Shown in pieces: positions 49,859-60,247 of a stretch of 64,000 nucleotides of DNA; within the stretch, counting starts at the first letter, position 1, and the number at the start of each line of letters is the position of its first letter. Source of the stretch: Medicago truncatula (lineage: Eukaryota; Streptophyta; Magnoliopsida; Fabales; Fabaceae). The notes under the pieces were generated by a model that ran no database searches, was not told the origin of the DNA, and saw only the letters and a program-made list of their open reading frames with translations. The stretch spans positions 49,888,091-49,952,090 of the forward strand of contig NC_053044.1 of the NCBI RefSeq assembly GCF_003473485.1, read 5' to 3'. Made by a program: the position numbers and the translations under genes.

Positions 49859-49894
<36 letters not shown>

Positions 49895-50491
49895 TAGAAC
49901 CACATACTCTTTTCTTCTAATATTTTTTTTTTTACGAGAATTCTTTTTTTTTTTGTGTACTAACATTGTTCTCATTTTTTTATTTAATATTTTTTAATTG
50001 TATTATATATTAAAACATTATCAACAAATTTTGTGCGGGATTTTTTATAAAAATATTATAAATAAGTTCTAACAATAATTTTTTTTTAAATATTTTTATA
50101 TTTTCGTAGATTATTTTATAAATATATTTTATAAATCAGTGCTCTAATATTTATGAATACCCAATATCTTGTCAGAAGTTTTGTGTATGATTATTTATGG
50201 TGTTTACGGTTATCAAGTTTTCATGTTTAATTTTTTATGAAGTGAATAATTTAAAAATTGTGTTACTGTTTTAATATTAGAGGGATAAAAAAGTAATTTA
50301 GTTTTAAAATCCCTGCCCTCCCCTTGTGAACCAAACATGTATTTGATTAAAATCCCTCCCTTCCCCTTCCCTCCCATCATTTGAACCAAACATATATTTA
50401 ATTAAAATATCTCCCCTTCCCTTCCCTCCCTTTCCCTCCCCTCCATTAAAACCCCTCCCCTCCCCTCCCCTTGGTTGAACCAAACAGACCC
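49543..50491. mobile_element. Tourist-like (PIF/Harbinger) MITE, 949 bp, with empty site in the duplicate
   Basis: Ends GGGTCCGTTTGGTTCGG and (reversed) GGGTCTGTTTGGTTCAACC, with subterminal runs of GGGGAGGGGAGGG and CCCCTCCCCTCC. The target duplication is TTA (49540-49542 and 50492-50494). The paralogous segment reads CAACTTAATGTTATC near 39420 without the insert. A T-run of about 30 sits at 49861-49891. Confidence 0.9.
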
Positions 50492-50973
50492 TTAATATTA
50501 TCTATCTGCATACATCCTACCTTACTTTGACATTATTATGATACCAATAGAGTATATGCTAAGTCATCAAAGTGGGTCATCAAATTAATTAATTAATTAG
50601 AGAAAATGGTTATGTGTAATCTGATCCAATAGTTGAGAGAATAATAAAGTGAACAGAAAATATGCCAAAAGAAGGATCAATTAAGAGAGGGGCATAAAAT
50701 TGATGATTGGAATTGGTTCTACTCTCTCCCTATAATTCTTTCCTCTATCTGGCCTTTTTGCTCTATCACTTCAATGCATTTTCTCTAAATGGCTTAGTGC
50801 CAAGTTTTCCGTCTGCCATCTATTTTTCCTTAATTGTAATCACATCTCCTAGGTGTACTATGTTACTGTATTTGATTGTTTGAGAGTAAAATTGATAATC
50901 GATTATAGTTTTTTTCCTTGCGAAATGTTGTTATAGCAGCGACTAAACACCGTTACAGCTACAACAAAATACC

Positions 50974-51460
50974 GTAAAAATATATTAACTTTTCCTTTTA
51001 ATCCCTCTAAATTTTTTCTTTGACTTTTAGTCTCCAAAAGTTTTCCATATTAACTTTTGGTCCCTATTTTTAAGTCAACTTATATGTAGAATTTATATTT
51101 TTGAACAAAACTTCACTTAAGTTTATAATATTATAAGAAACTCTCAAAATAAAAATAAAAATTAGATTTTTTTTAACAAAACATGTATTAAATGTGAATT
51201 TTTAACCGTCAAACGTATACAAATTCATATTTAATTCATGTTTTGTTAAAAATTCTAATTTTCTTTTAGAGTTTCTTATAATATTATAAACTATTCTGCA
51301 AAATTTTGTTCAGAAATATAAATTCTACATGAGTCTACTTAGAAGGAATGACCAAAAGTGAAGATGAAAACTTTTTGGAGATTAAAAATCAAAGAAATTG
51401 TTTAGAGACTAAAACGTAAAGTTGATATATTTTTATAAGGATAAAAAATATATTTAACCC
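50974..51460. mobile_element. Long foldback MITE
   Basis: The two halves are near-perfect reverse complements over roughly 200 bases, including TTTGACTTTTAGTCTCC, AAGTTTATAATATTATAAGA and AACAAAACATG at the loop. Belongs to the TTTGGTCCCT class also seen at 17629 and 60248. Confidence 0.75.
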
Positions 51461-52265
51461 TTTATAGTATCGACCGTGACATGGCTTCATATATGTCGAA
51501 GAATATATGTTTTTTATTTTTGTTATTTTTAGGAAAATGTTGGTTATTGTTGAAGTTGGACTTATTGTATCTCATAATTTTGAGTAAGCTATGACTACAT
51601 AATTGTTATGCTTGACAAACTAGAAAAGAATTTGTGGGTACTAAAGCCTTGTCAATCAGCCTCATTAGTCTTTTTCCACCTTCGAACAAGAAACATGTCT
51701 TCTACTTCAACTACAACGTCATTATCAAAAAGCTTACTATCATAACATACAGTGCCTTTGTCATTATCCTCTTTCAATGAGATGTAAGGATCACTATATA
51801 TGCAATACATACCACCTTTCAAGTATCATCATGAGCTAAATAAAAAAAAAAAGCTAGTTGAGTTGTTCTTCAACTCTGATAAATAACCTCTTCGTTGGAG
51901 TTGATAACATTTCAAATGACTTCTTTATATTCTAAAATTTAAATTTGGTGGGTACAAGAGTAGGCATATGTAGATGAGAGAAAATGATATGAGAGAAATC
52001 GTAAGAAGAGGAGAGTAAATAGCCTGTTTGAAATAGTTTTTTTTTCAGTTTTTGAAATATATAAGTCTTCTTCTCACAATAGTTATCATTTTATATGTTT
52101 TAGTTTTAGTCCCTAAAATTAAAAAATTCAAAACAGTTTCTAAAATTGTAATTTTAAAAAATAATTTAGCAAAAAAGTTTTTAATTTTCAAGTTTTTAAA
52201 AACTAAAAGAGTTTCTGGAAAGTGTTTCAAACATGCTCTAAGAATTGTAAGAGATAAACATTAAA
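51461..52265. other. Intergenic, no gene recognised
   Basis: AT-rich sequence leading into the tandem array; nothing supported. Confidence 0.4.
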
Positions 52266-52269
52266 TGCA

Positions 52270-53650
52270 AAAGTGTGAGGGAAAATTAGGTTAAAATTAA
52301 GTTAAGTATAGCGAGACGGAGTAACATCTATAAGTAACGTAACATAATAGGTTAAGTATAGCGAGACATGTTTACATTTATAAGTAAGAGGTTAGGTTAA
52401 GTACAACGAAACGGGTTAACGGTTATTCCTTTCCAAAAAAACAGCTTATAATTAGAAACATAATTTTATTTTACTATAGATAAATATTAAATGCAAAAGT
52501 GTGAAGGGAAAAATTAGGTTAAAATTAAAGATGACATTTTGCATAACTTAAATTTAGGGTTAATATAGTAAAGTCATGCGAAAAAATTAGGTTCAATCTA
52601 GGGTTAATATTGCGTCACGGGTTAACGTTTAGAAATAAGAGAACATAAATTAAATCTAAGGTTAATATAGTAAAGTCACGCGAAAAAAATTAGGTTAAAT
52701 CTAAAGTTAATATTACGTCACGGGTTAACATTTAGAAATAAGAGATGACATTTTGCATAAATTAAATATAGGGTTAATATAGTAAAGTCACGCAAAAAAT
52801 TAGGTTAAATCTAGAGTTAATATTGCGTCACAGGTTAATATTCAGAAATAAGAGATGACATTTTGCATAAATTAAATCTACGGTTAATATAGTAAAGTCA
52901 CACGAAAAAATGTTAATATTGCGTCACAGATTAACTTTTAGAAATAAGAGATAGGGGACGACTTCCTTTTGTTTTTAATAAAAAAAATAGGTTAATTTTG
53001 TTTTTCATTTATAATTTTGTTTACATTTATAAGTAAGAGGTTAGGTTAAGTACAACGAAACGGGTTAACGGTTATTCCTTTCCAAAAAAACAGCTTATAA
53101 TTAGAAACATAATTTAATTTTACTATAGATAAATATTAAATGCAAAAGTGTGAAGGAAAAAATTAGGTTAAAATTAAAGATAACATTTTGCATAACTTAT
53201 ATTTATGATTAATATAGTAAAGTCAGGCGAAAAAATTAGGTTCAATCTAGGGTTAATATCGCGTCACGGGTTAATGTTTAGAAATAAGAGAACATAAATT
53301 AAATCTAAGGTTAATATAGTAAAGTCACGCGAAAAAATTAGGTTAAATCTAAAGTTAATATTACATCACGGATTAACATTTAGAAATAAGAGATGACATT
53401 TTGCATAAATTAAATATAGGGTTAATATAGTAAAGTCACACAAAAAATTAGGTTAAATCTAGAGTTAATATTGCGTCACAGGTTAATATTCAGAAATAAG
53501 AGATGACATTTTGCATAAATTAAATCTACGGTTAATATAGTAAAGTCACACGAAAAAATGTTAATATTGCATCACAGATTAACTTTTAGAAATAAGAGAT
53601 AGGGGACGACTTCCTTTTGTTTTTAATAAAAAAAATAGGTTAATTTTGTT
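52270..53650 (+). repeat. Nested tandem repeat: about 645-bp block twice, each with units of about 100-112 bp
   Basis: The inner unit contains GGTTAATATAGTAAAGTCA, AAAAATTAGGTTAAATCTA and GTCACGGGTTAAC-TTTAGAAATAAGAG, and begins near 52557, 52660, 52773 and 52883. The whole block recurs with GTAAGAGGTTAGGTTAAGTA at about 52384 and 53032. No coding capacity. Confidence 0.85.
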
Positions 53651-53985
53651 TTTCATAAAAAAAAAGGGTAATTAGCTTAGTTTAGGTTTAATAAAAAAGT
53701 AGGGGTCGATTTTCTTTTGTTTTGAATAAAAAATAGGTTTGTTTTGTTTTCATAAAAAATAGTGTAATTAGTTTAGTTTAGGTTTCATAAAAAAATTAGG
53801 GGTAGATTTTCTTTTGTTTTTAATAAAACATAGGTTTATTTTGTTTTTCATAAAAAAAAGGATCAATTTTCTTTTGTTTTAAATAAAAAGTACGTTTGTT
53901 TTGTTTTTCATAAAAAAGGGGATGATTTTATTTTGTTTTTAATAAAATAATAGGTTTGTTTTGTTTTTTAATAAACTGAAATAAT
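53651..53985 (+). repeat. Low-complexity tandem repeat of TTTGTTTT-AATAAAA type
   Basis: About six imperfect units of roughly 55-65 bases containing TTTTCTTTTGTTTT, AATAAAA and TAGGTTTGTTTTG follow directly from the array above. Confidence 0.7.
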
Positions 53986-54244
53986 ATGAGTGATCTGCTG
54001 TTTTTTTGTTATGGATAAGAATAGGAGGATTTGTTTATTTGTTTAGTAAAATTAAGGAGAAAAATTAGGAGCTACTTAGTTCATTTTAATTTCCCTAACA
54101 ATTAACATTAACATTTTGATTAAATTAAATAGGGTTAATATAGTAAATTTAAGCAAATAAATTAGTTCAATTGAGGGTTAAAAATTTTGAGTTCGGTTAA
54201 CTAAGAGATATTTGAAAATAAAATATAAAAAAAAAAAAAAACAT

Positions 54245-54252
54245 TATATATA
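54245..54252 (+). promoter_or_regulatory. TATA box of serpin copy 4
   Basis: TATATATA, 73 bases before the start codon at 54325. A pyrimidine-containing leader similar to that of copy 5 follows. Confidence 0.5.
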
Positions 54253-54324
54253 CAAGCAAAGCTCCTCAAATTAGGTCAATTGAGATCTTCCATAGTTTCT
54301 TCTGCCGTGCCGTAAAAAGAAAGA

Positions 54325-55989
54325 ATGAAGTTTTCTCGGAAACCAATCGACCTTGCCTGCTACTTGACGCTTTTCGTGTGCAACATCATGCTCTGTTTAG
54401 GTAAGGGACACCACTTGTGTACCATTGGGATACCAATGTTATATAACATTGACCAATGAAGATGTGCCATATAACACTTCACATGCATATCTTTTCTCTT
54501 TCCTCTTTAGACCTTCCTATGTGGCACACTTTCATTGACCAATGTTATATAACATTGGTATCCCAATGGTACACAAGTGGTGTCCCTCTGTTTAGTCATG
54601 CTCGCTCCAAAAGTCATGATACCGAATACTCAGAGCGATATCCAAATCGATCCCACTCAACATCAGCAGCTTCTCGACTTCCTCCGATCAGAATCCGCCC
54701 TCGCCAACAACCAACATAGCAGCGTTTCCCTCACCATCGCCAAACATCTTTTCTCCAAAGAATCTCACCGGAACAAGAACATTGTGTTATCGCCACTTTC
54801 GCTCCAAGTTGTACTCAGCATCATCGCTGCTGGCTCTGACGGCTCCACACAACAACAGCTTCTTGACTTCCTCCAATCTAACTCCACCGATCAACTCAAC
54901 TCATTCGCCTCTAAGCTCGTTTCCGTCATTCTCAAAGACGGTGCTCCCGCTGGCGGACCTCGTCTCTCTTTTGTCGACGGTGTGTGGGTGGAAAAAACCC
55001 TTTCTCTTCAACCTTCCTTCAAACAAATTGTGTCTAATGATTATAAAGCAAATTTGTCTTCTGTTGATTTCAAGAATAAGATATGTTTCTATATCTGCTC
55101 TCTTTTCACTACAAAATTCAAATGCATAAATTTTGTATTGCAATACTTGTGAAAAGAACTCAACTTATTATCTATTTGAATAATTGATTTTGAATTTTGA
55201 TATGGTTTTAAAGGCAAGTGAAGTGGCCAAAGAAGTGAATTTATGGGCTGCAAAAAGACAAATGGTATTATTAAACAACTTCTTCCTTCCAGGTCGGTTA
55301 ATAGCTTAACCAGGCTAATCATTGCTAATGCACTATACTTCAAAGGAGTGTGGAATGATAAGTTTGATGCTTCAAAAACGAAAGACTATGATTTTCACCT
55401 TTTGAATGGCAGCTCAATTAAGGTTCCCTTCATGACTAGCAAGGAAGAACAATATATTAGAGCTTTCGATGATTTTAAAGTTCTTGGCCTTCCTTATAAG
55501 CAAGGCGAAGATAAGCGTGAATTTACTATGTACTTTTTTCTTCCAAATGCAAAAGATGGGCTGCCAACTTTGCTTGAGAAGTTGGCTTCTGAATCGGAGT
55601 CACTAAAACACAAGCTTCCATATGATAGAGTGGAGGTAGGTGACTTTAGGATCCCAAGGTTCAATATTTCATTTGGACTTGAAACTTCTGATATGCTGAA
55701 GGAGCTGGGCGTGGTTTTACCTTTCACCAATGGAGGTCTTACTAAAATGGTGAACTCTAGTCAAAACCTATGTATTTCTAAAATATTTCACAAGTCTTTT
55801 ATTGATGTAAATGAAGAAGGCACCGAAGCTGTTGCAGCCACCGCAACTGAAGTATTCACTAGCAGTGGCATGGGTTTTCCAACTCGACTAGACTTTGTGG
55901 CTGGCCACCCTTTCTTGTTTATGATTAGAGAAGAATTGACTGGAACAATCATCTTTGTTGGACAGGTGTTCAATCCTCTTGCTGGGTGA
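54325..55989 (+). pseudogene. Serpin copy 4, with signal-peptide-like N-terminus and a MITE acting as a potential intron
   Basis: Predicted exons 54325-54400, 54596-55080 and a C-terminal exon from 55214. The N-terminus MKFSRKPIDLACYLTLFVCN is followed by a hydrophobic stretch and, later, SESALANNQ. A signal peptide of this kind is absent from typical plant serpins such as copy 2. The serpin body is well kept (FSKESH, LSPLSLQVVLSII; later NALYFKGVW, LGLPYKQGEDKR). The loop P2-P1-P1' is Thr-Ser-Ser by alignment. Damage: the splice donor after FKNK reads AT instead of GT (55081-55082). One base is also missing near 55250-55255 (GCTGCAAAAAGACAAATGG against GCTGAAAAAGAGACAAATGG in copy 2), which shifts the frame. 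So the gene is probably dead, though recently. Confidence 0.8.
54401..54586. mobile_element. Mutator-like MITE inserted in the serpin copy 4 signal-peptide coding region
   Basis: Inverted ends of about 50 bases: GGGACACCACTTGTGTACC on the left and the same sequence reversed on the right, continuing through ATTGGGATACCAATG and TTATATAACATTG. The left end has four extra bases GTAA. The target duplication is TCTGTTTAG (54392-54400 and 54587-54595), nine bases, as in Mutator-type elements. GTAAGG at the left end and the second TCTGTTTAG form a donor and an acceptor. Confidence 0.9.
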
Positions 55990-56668
55990 TTTTAGCGTGC
56001 CACACTCGCCAATAGATAAATAGGGAATTTATTTTTCCTGACAATATGATGTTAGTAAAATGAGAATGTAGGTAGATGATTTACCTGCCTTTCCATATGT
56101 TTCCTCATAGATGTTTTTTTTTTTTTTTCCCTTTCTTTCCGATGAGTTCATACTTGTGTATTTTAATAAATTTTGGTAGACTTCCTTTAATTTCTTTAAC
56201 AACTCATGATATCTAACACCTGCCAAGGTAATTGGAAGGATATATATAGAATCAGAAGGAATATAGTGGTAAACATTAAATCTGGTTGGGCACACGAACA
56301 TTTAATGCCACACTACTACTGCATAGCTCTCTTCGGTCTTCACTTTGTGTTCCTCCATTGACTCAAATATTCTTTTTTTTTGTGTAATTTTTTGTGAAAT
56401 TAAATTAGGATCTGTATTTTTTTTTGGTACTTGCATGGTAACATTATGCTTAGAAATTATAGACGATGATTAAATTGTAGATGTTAGTTTTATCATGAAA
56501 CTTTTGATATTATGTTACTTCGAAGGCCTAATACCTTCCAAATGATTCTGACCAAGTGATTGAAATTTGTTACTTCAAATGAATGGTCAATCTTTGGGCT
56601 ACATTTTTAGACAGTTTTCTCAATCACAAATTCACAATTGGAAGAGACAATTCTATATTTTGATTTGG
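55990..56668. other. Serpin copy 4 downstream region
   Basis: Related to the downstream regions of copies 2 and 5, with shared stretches such as TGATTGAAATTTGTTACTTC. No gene seen. Confidence 0.5.
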
Positions 56669-56881
56669 GTTAATTAAGTAAATGGTTTCTATAAATATTC
56701 ATAATTTTGATTTTAGTCCTTCCTAAAAAACACACTTTTCATTCCATGTAAGATTTTCCTTTAACACTTTTAGGGATTATAAATGTTGATGGAAATTTTA
56801 GAAGGACTAGAAAATGTGATTTTTGTTTTGAAGGAACTAAAAATGTAATTCTGAATATTTATATGTATCTTTACTTAATTG
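56669..56881. mobile_element. Foldback MITE in the conserved serpin 3' flank
   Basis: The left arm TTAATTAAGTAAATGG...TATAAATATTCA and the reversed right arm TCAATTAAGTAAAGATACATATAAATATTCA match over about 70 bases. The flanks of copies 2 and 5 run through this point without the insert. Confidence 0.7.
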
Positions 56882-57305
56882 ACTCTTTTGATTTTAACCT
56901 TGATTATCCATTTTTCAAAACCAGTCCCACTTCATTTTATGAACGATGCACAATCTTGCAACGATTTATTTTCTACCGTATGTAATTTTGCACATGTTAA
57001 AAAGTTTAAAGTACTTTGCATTAAAATTTGTACATTTTGTATTAAATATATAACTTTTTAATAAATAATTAAATGTATGTGAATATAATTTTCTAGAGTT
57101 TTTCTATCATGTGCAAATTTTCACACGTTAAGAAATTTAAAGTAGTAACTTTGCATTGAAACTTGTACATTTTGTATTAAATATATAACTCGTTAATAAA
57201 TAATTGTTGTTTTTCAATAAAAACTTACCACTTTTAGTTGCTTTAACATGTGCAATATTGCACATTTTAAACAACCCCAATTTTCTAATCCATGATATAT
57301 TATAT

Positions 57306-57470
57306 CGAAGAATACTAGCAACACATTTTTTAACACTACTATATATCTCTTTGATTGATTAAAATTCACATAGATCCCACCAAATTATGTGGGCCTATAT
57401 AAATTTGATAGAACTAATATAAATTTTAACCAATCAATACAAGAGTTTTGGCGAATTGCTACGAATTTTT
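57306..57470. mobile_element. Possible degraded MITE of the CTAGCAACAC family
   Basis: Starts with ACTAGCAACACATTTTTTAACAC, like the element in TMEM147 intron 6, and includes ATTGATTAAAATT and its partner AATTTTAACCAATCAAT. The right end is not clear. Confidence 0.45.
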
Positions 57471-57499
57471 ATTGCAGCTAATTTTCATAGTAAATTTGT

Positions 57500-57880
57500 C
57501 TTCTATAGGCAACACAAGTATTTAACACTTCACAAGTCTTCTGTTGAGTTTGTTTCACGTGCACTCATCATTGGCCCTTCTTCAAAAAATTCTCTCACTC
57601 AAATTTAGGGTTTAATCATTACGTTTGATGTTCAAATTTTTATTTTTTTTATTTATTTAATTTAAAAAATGATTATGTGGCATTTTAATTTTTAAAAAAA
57701 TTAGTAATTATACACGTGGTCTGCCACGCATGCGTTGACTAGGTCAAAATTGACCAAAAGGATCAAAGTTGCAGGGGGGCTAAAACTTAGGGGTTAAAAT
57801 TGTCATTTTTATTCATATGGAGTCAAAGTCGCAACTTTTTCAAACTTCGGGGGTGAAAGTGCACTTTAACCTAAAATTTA
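57500..57880. other. Repeat-like spacer, no gene recognised
   Basis: Contains CCACGCATGCGTTGACTAGG and GGGGGTGAAAGTGCACTTTAA, phrases of a dispersed foldback-type repeat. No supported gene. Confidence 0.35.
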
Positions 57881-58357
57881 ATTGTGGTGGCATGGAACAA
57901 AATTTCCACCTTTTCCATCAAGAATCAACATATTTGATGGAAATCACCATTCACATTCATGATTGCTTTGCAAGAAATTATGAAATCAAACACACTTCAC
58001 TCGTGTTTTCAGAGACAGTTACCCTCCATAATCTCGTGTTTCCCAGAATCACAACTAGGATCTCGATGCCAATTGTTAGTGCAACACATATTTCTTGCAT
58101 ATCCAACAACAATCAAATAGAAATAGAGAATCTTTATAGAATGATGACTCATTTAGAGAGATGATCAATATAAGTGAGAGAGAGAGAGGGGGGAGAGTTT
58201 GTTGTAACTATACTTTTCATTAGTTACTGAATGGTGAATTTTACAACTTATTTCTAGAAGTAACTTGTTAGTTAAGAATTAGTTTAACAAACCAACTAAT
58301 TTTCTAAACAAACCTTATCCTATTCTTACTAAATTTTATTCACTTAATGGATTAACA
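57880..58357 (-). mobile_element. Copia-type LTR retrotransposon remnant (fossil)
   Basis: A 284-bp LTR (58074-58357) begins TGTTAATCC and ends CACTAACA on the minus strand. It is followed directly by a primer-binding-site-like ATTGGCATCGAGATCC and some 200 bases of leader sequence. No second LTR or coding part is present. It is broken; age cannot be estimated from LTR comparison. Confidence 0.55.
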
Positions 58358-58574
58358 ACTCAATAAAATGTTGGTTAACTTTGATATTATACAGATTAAC
58401 TTCCGCTCTCAATTAATAGTTGAGAGGTTTGGTCCAAGCATAATGTTATGTCTAAGACATGTTCGCTTTTCATAGTTATTTGTTGGGATTGAGGAACAAA
58501 AATGAAGAGATATTTTAAAAATATTAAGAAGGATAATTGAACTTCAGTTAATAGTATTTTACCAAATCATTCTT

Positions 58575-59119
58575 ATATGATAAATACTCTTGCTCGACAT
58601 GAGGATCGTCATGTCCTTCATCATGTTTGTTGGCACCCACCCTCTGATGGTTATATCAAAGTCAGTGTGGATGGTTATTCCTTTGACAACCCATGTAATG
58701 TGGATTTTGGTGACCTCTTGAGAGACTCTAATGAGATTTGGATTTTTGTTTTTGTGATACATTTATCGAATATGTTTGCTGAACTCTGACCATTTGGCGA
58801 GGCATTCAATTGGCATGAGACTTGGTCATAAGTATCTTATTTGAAAATTTGACTCTAAAGCGGCTCTATTTGATTGAAGATGTTCATAACTCCGATTTTC
58901 ATCCTCATGAGTCTATTCTTTTGCTCATTAAGAAGCTCTTCTCTCATCCTTGGACGGTCTCCTTTATCCATACTTTGAGATAAGACAATGAATGTGTTGA
59001 TTAGCTAACTAAGTTTGGGGCTATGAATGTTGACCCATGGACTACATGGACTTCTCCTCCTCCCCCAATCAGTTCTCGCTCTATTAACTGATTTCTTTGA
59101 GGTCTTTAGGCAAAAAAAA
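58575..59119 (+). mobile_element. LINE 3' fragment with RNase H domain
   Basis: The frame CWHPPSDGYIKVSVDGYSF then GDLLRDSNEIWIFVF is a plant L1 RNase H domain. Later pieces (LIKKLFSHPWTVSF, then ECVD) continue it in other frames, so it has several shifts and stops. An A-run at about 59111-59119 marks the 3' end. It is a different copy from the one in the RPA12 intron. Confidence 0.7.
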
Positions 59120-60247
59120 AGATTAATTTACTTGTCTTTCCTTTCCCGCTGATAAAAAATGCTTTTGTTCTCGATTGTCATTATTAAGCTAATTGCATAA
59201 CTATATGGTAACTAGTAGCGACACCCTCTTATTAACCTTTAACAATGATCTAAAGTATTCATCGAGTTGAGGATATGCTACTTTTATAACATGTTGACAC
59301 AAATTTCATACGTTATTATGTCTCTATAATTGATTATTCTTTATAATTTTAGAGGCACTTAGTCATGTTAATGAATGTCACGGCTCTCCACTTGTTGCAA
59401 TCACAAATTCTATTCATGAATTATTTGGTTATGGTTTTGCATAAACTGAACCAAGTTGTACATGAGATCATTTGTTCATATTGTCGGTAGTGGGGTGCAA
59501 CCACCTGTCAGGGGTGGTGATAAGTGGTGGCGAAGCGGTTCTTCCGTCCATCAGATTAGGGCAACAAATGATATTGCTGGGACAAGGTTGTTGTTCTTTG
59601 GCCATTTTTAAGTGTTCGTATTTTTAGGGAGGGAGATTTTTACCTAGGTGAAAAAATGGTGGGAAATTGCTCTGGTGGTCGTAGTTGTTTGTGCATTAAA
59701 AGTCATAGGAAATCCGAGACGGGAGAATAATTACATTGGATAAGAAGGACTTTGGAGAGGAACAATGAGAATCGATTGCATGATCTTTTGCTTAGTTGGC
59801 TCTTGCATTTACCTATCATTTCTAACCAGGCCATATATCCTAATCAAATTGGAGGCCCAACTCTTATAGGAAAAATTGGTCTCTAATTAAATATGAACAT
59901 ACTTTATTATAAAGAGAAATCTTCTATTTAAATTGTGAATATCGTCCGTAAATCTAAAAAATAGTCATCATTGTGACAACATATAAAAAACATCAATATT
60001 TTAATCAATAACATCAAAATTTATTAATGTTGTTGTTTAATTTCGCAGCGTTGAAGTTGAAGCAATGAATAATATTATGAGATAATTAGCAATTAACAAA
60101 TAAAATTCTAAATTAACAAATTAGAAAAGAAGAATTAATTAGCAATTATTCCAAAAAAAAAGAATTAATTAGCATGTCATCAACCGTAAAAGACGTCATC
60201 AACCGTATGGCTGGTTGCATTCCGTAAAAGACGACAATGATAATTTG
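59120..60247. other. Intergenic, no gene recognised
   Basis: A less AT-rich part at about 59490-59700 has no recognisable protein. The rest is AT-rich. Confidence 0.4.

Noticed and set aside
52270-53650. CRISPR-like array
   Set aside because: Repeats are contiguous and diverged, without unique spacers, in a plant nuclear context; it is a tandem repeat.
55081-55213. A shifted donor in serpin copy 4 that would offset the downstream one-base loss
   Set aside because: Using GT at 55085 adds four bases but then runs into TGA within the next exon, so it does not give an open frame.
58577-58789. Small host gene with an RNase H-like fold
   Set aside because: The sequence matches plant L1 RNase H domains and continues in broken frames to an A-run, so it is a LINE tail.
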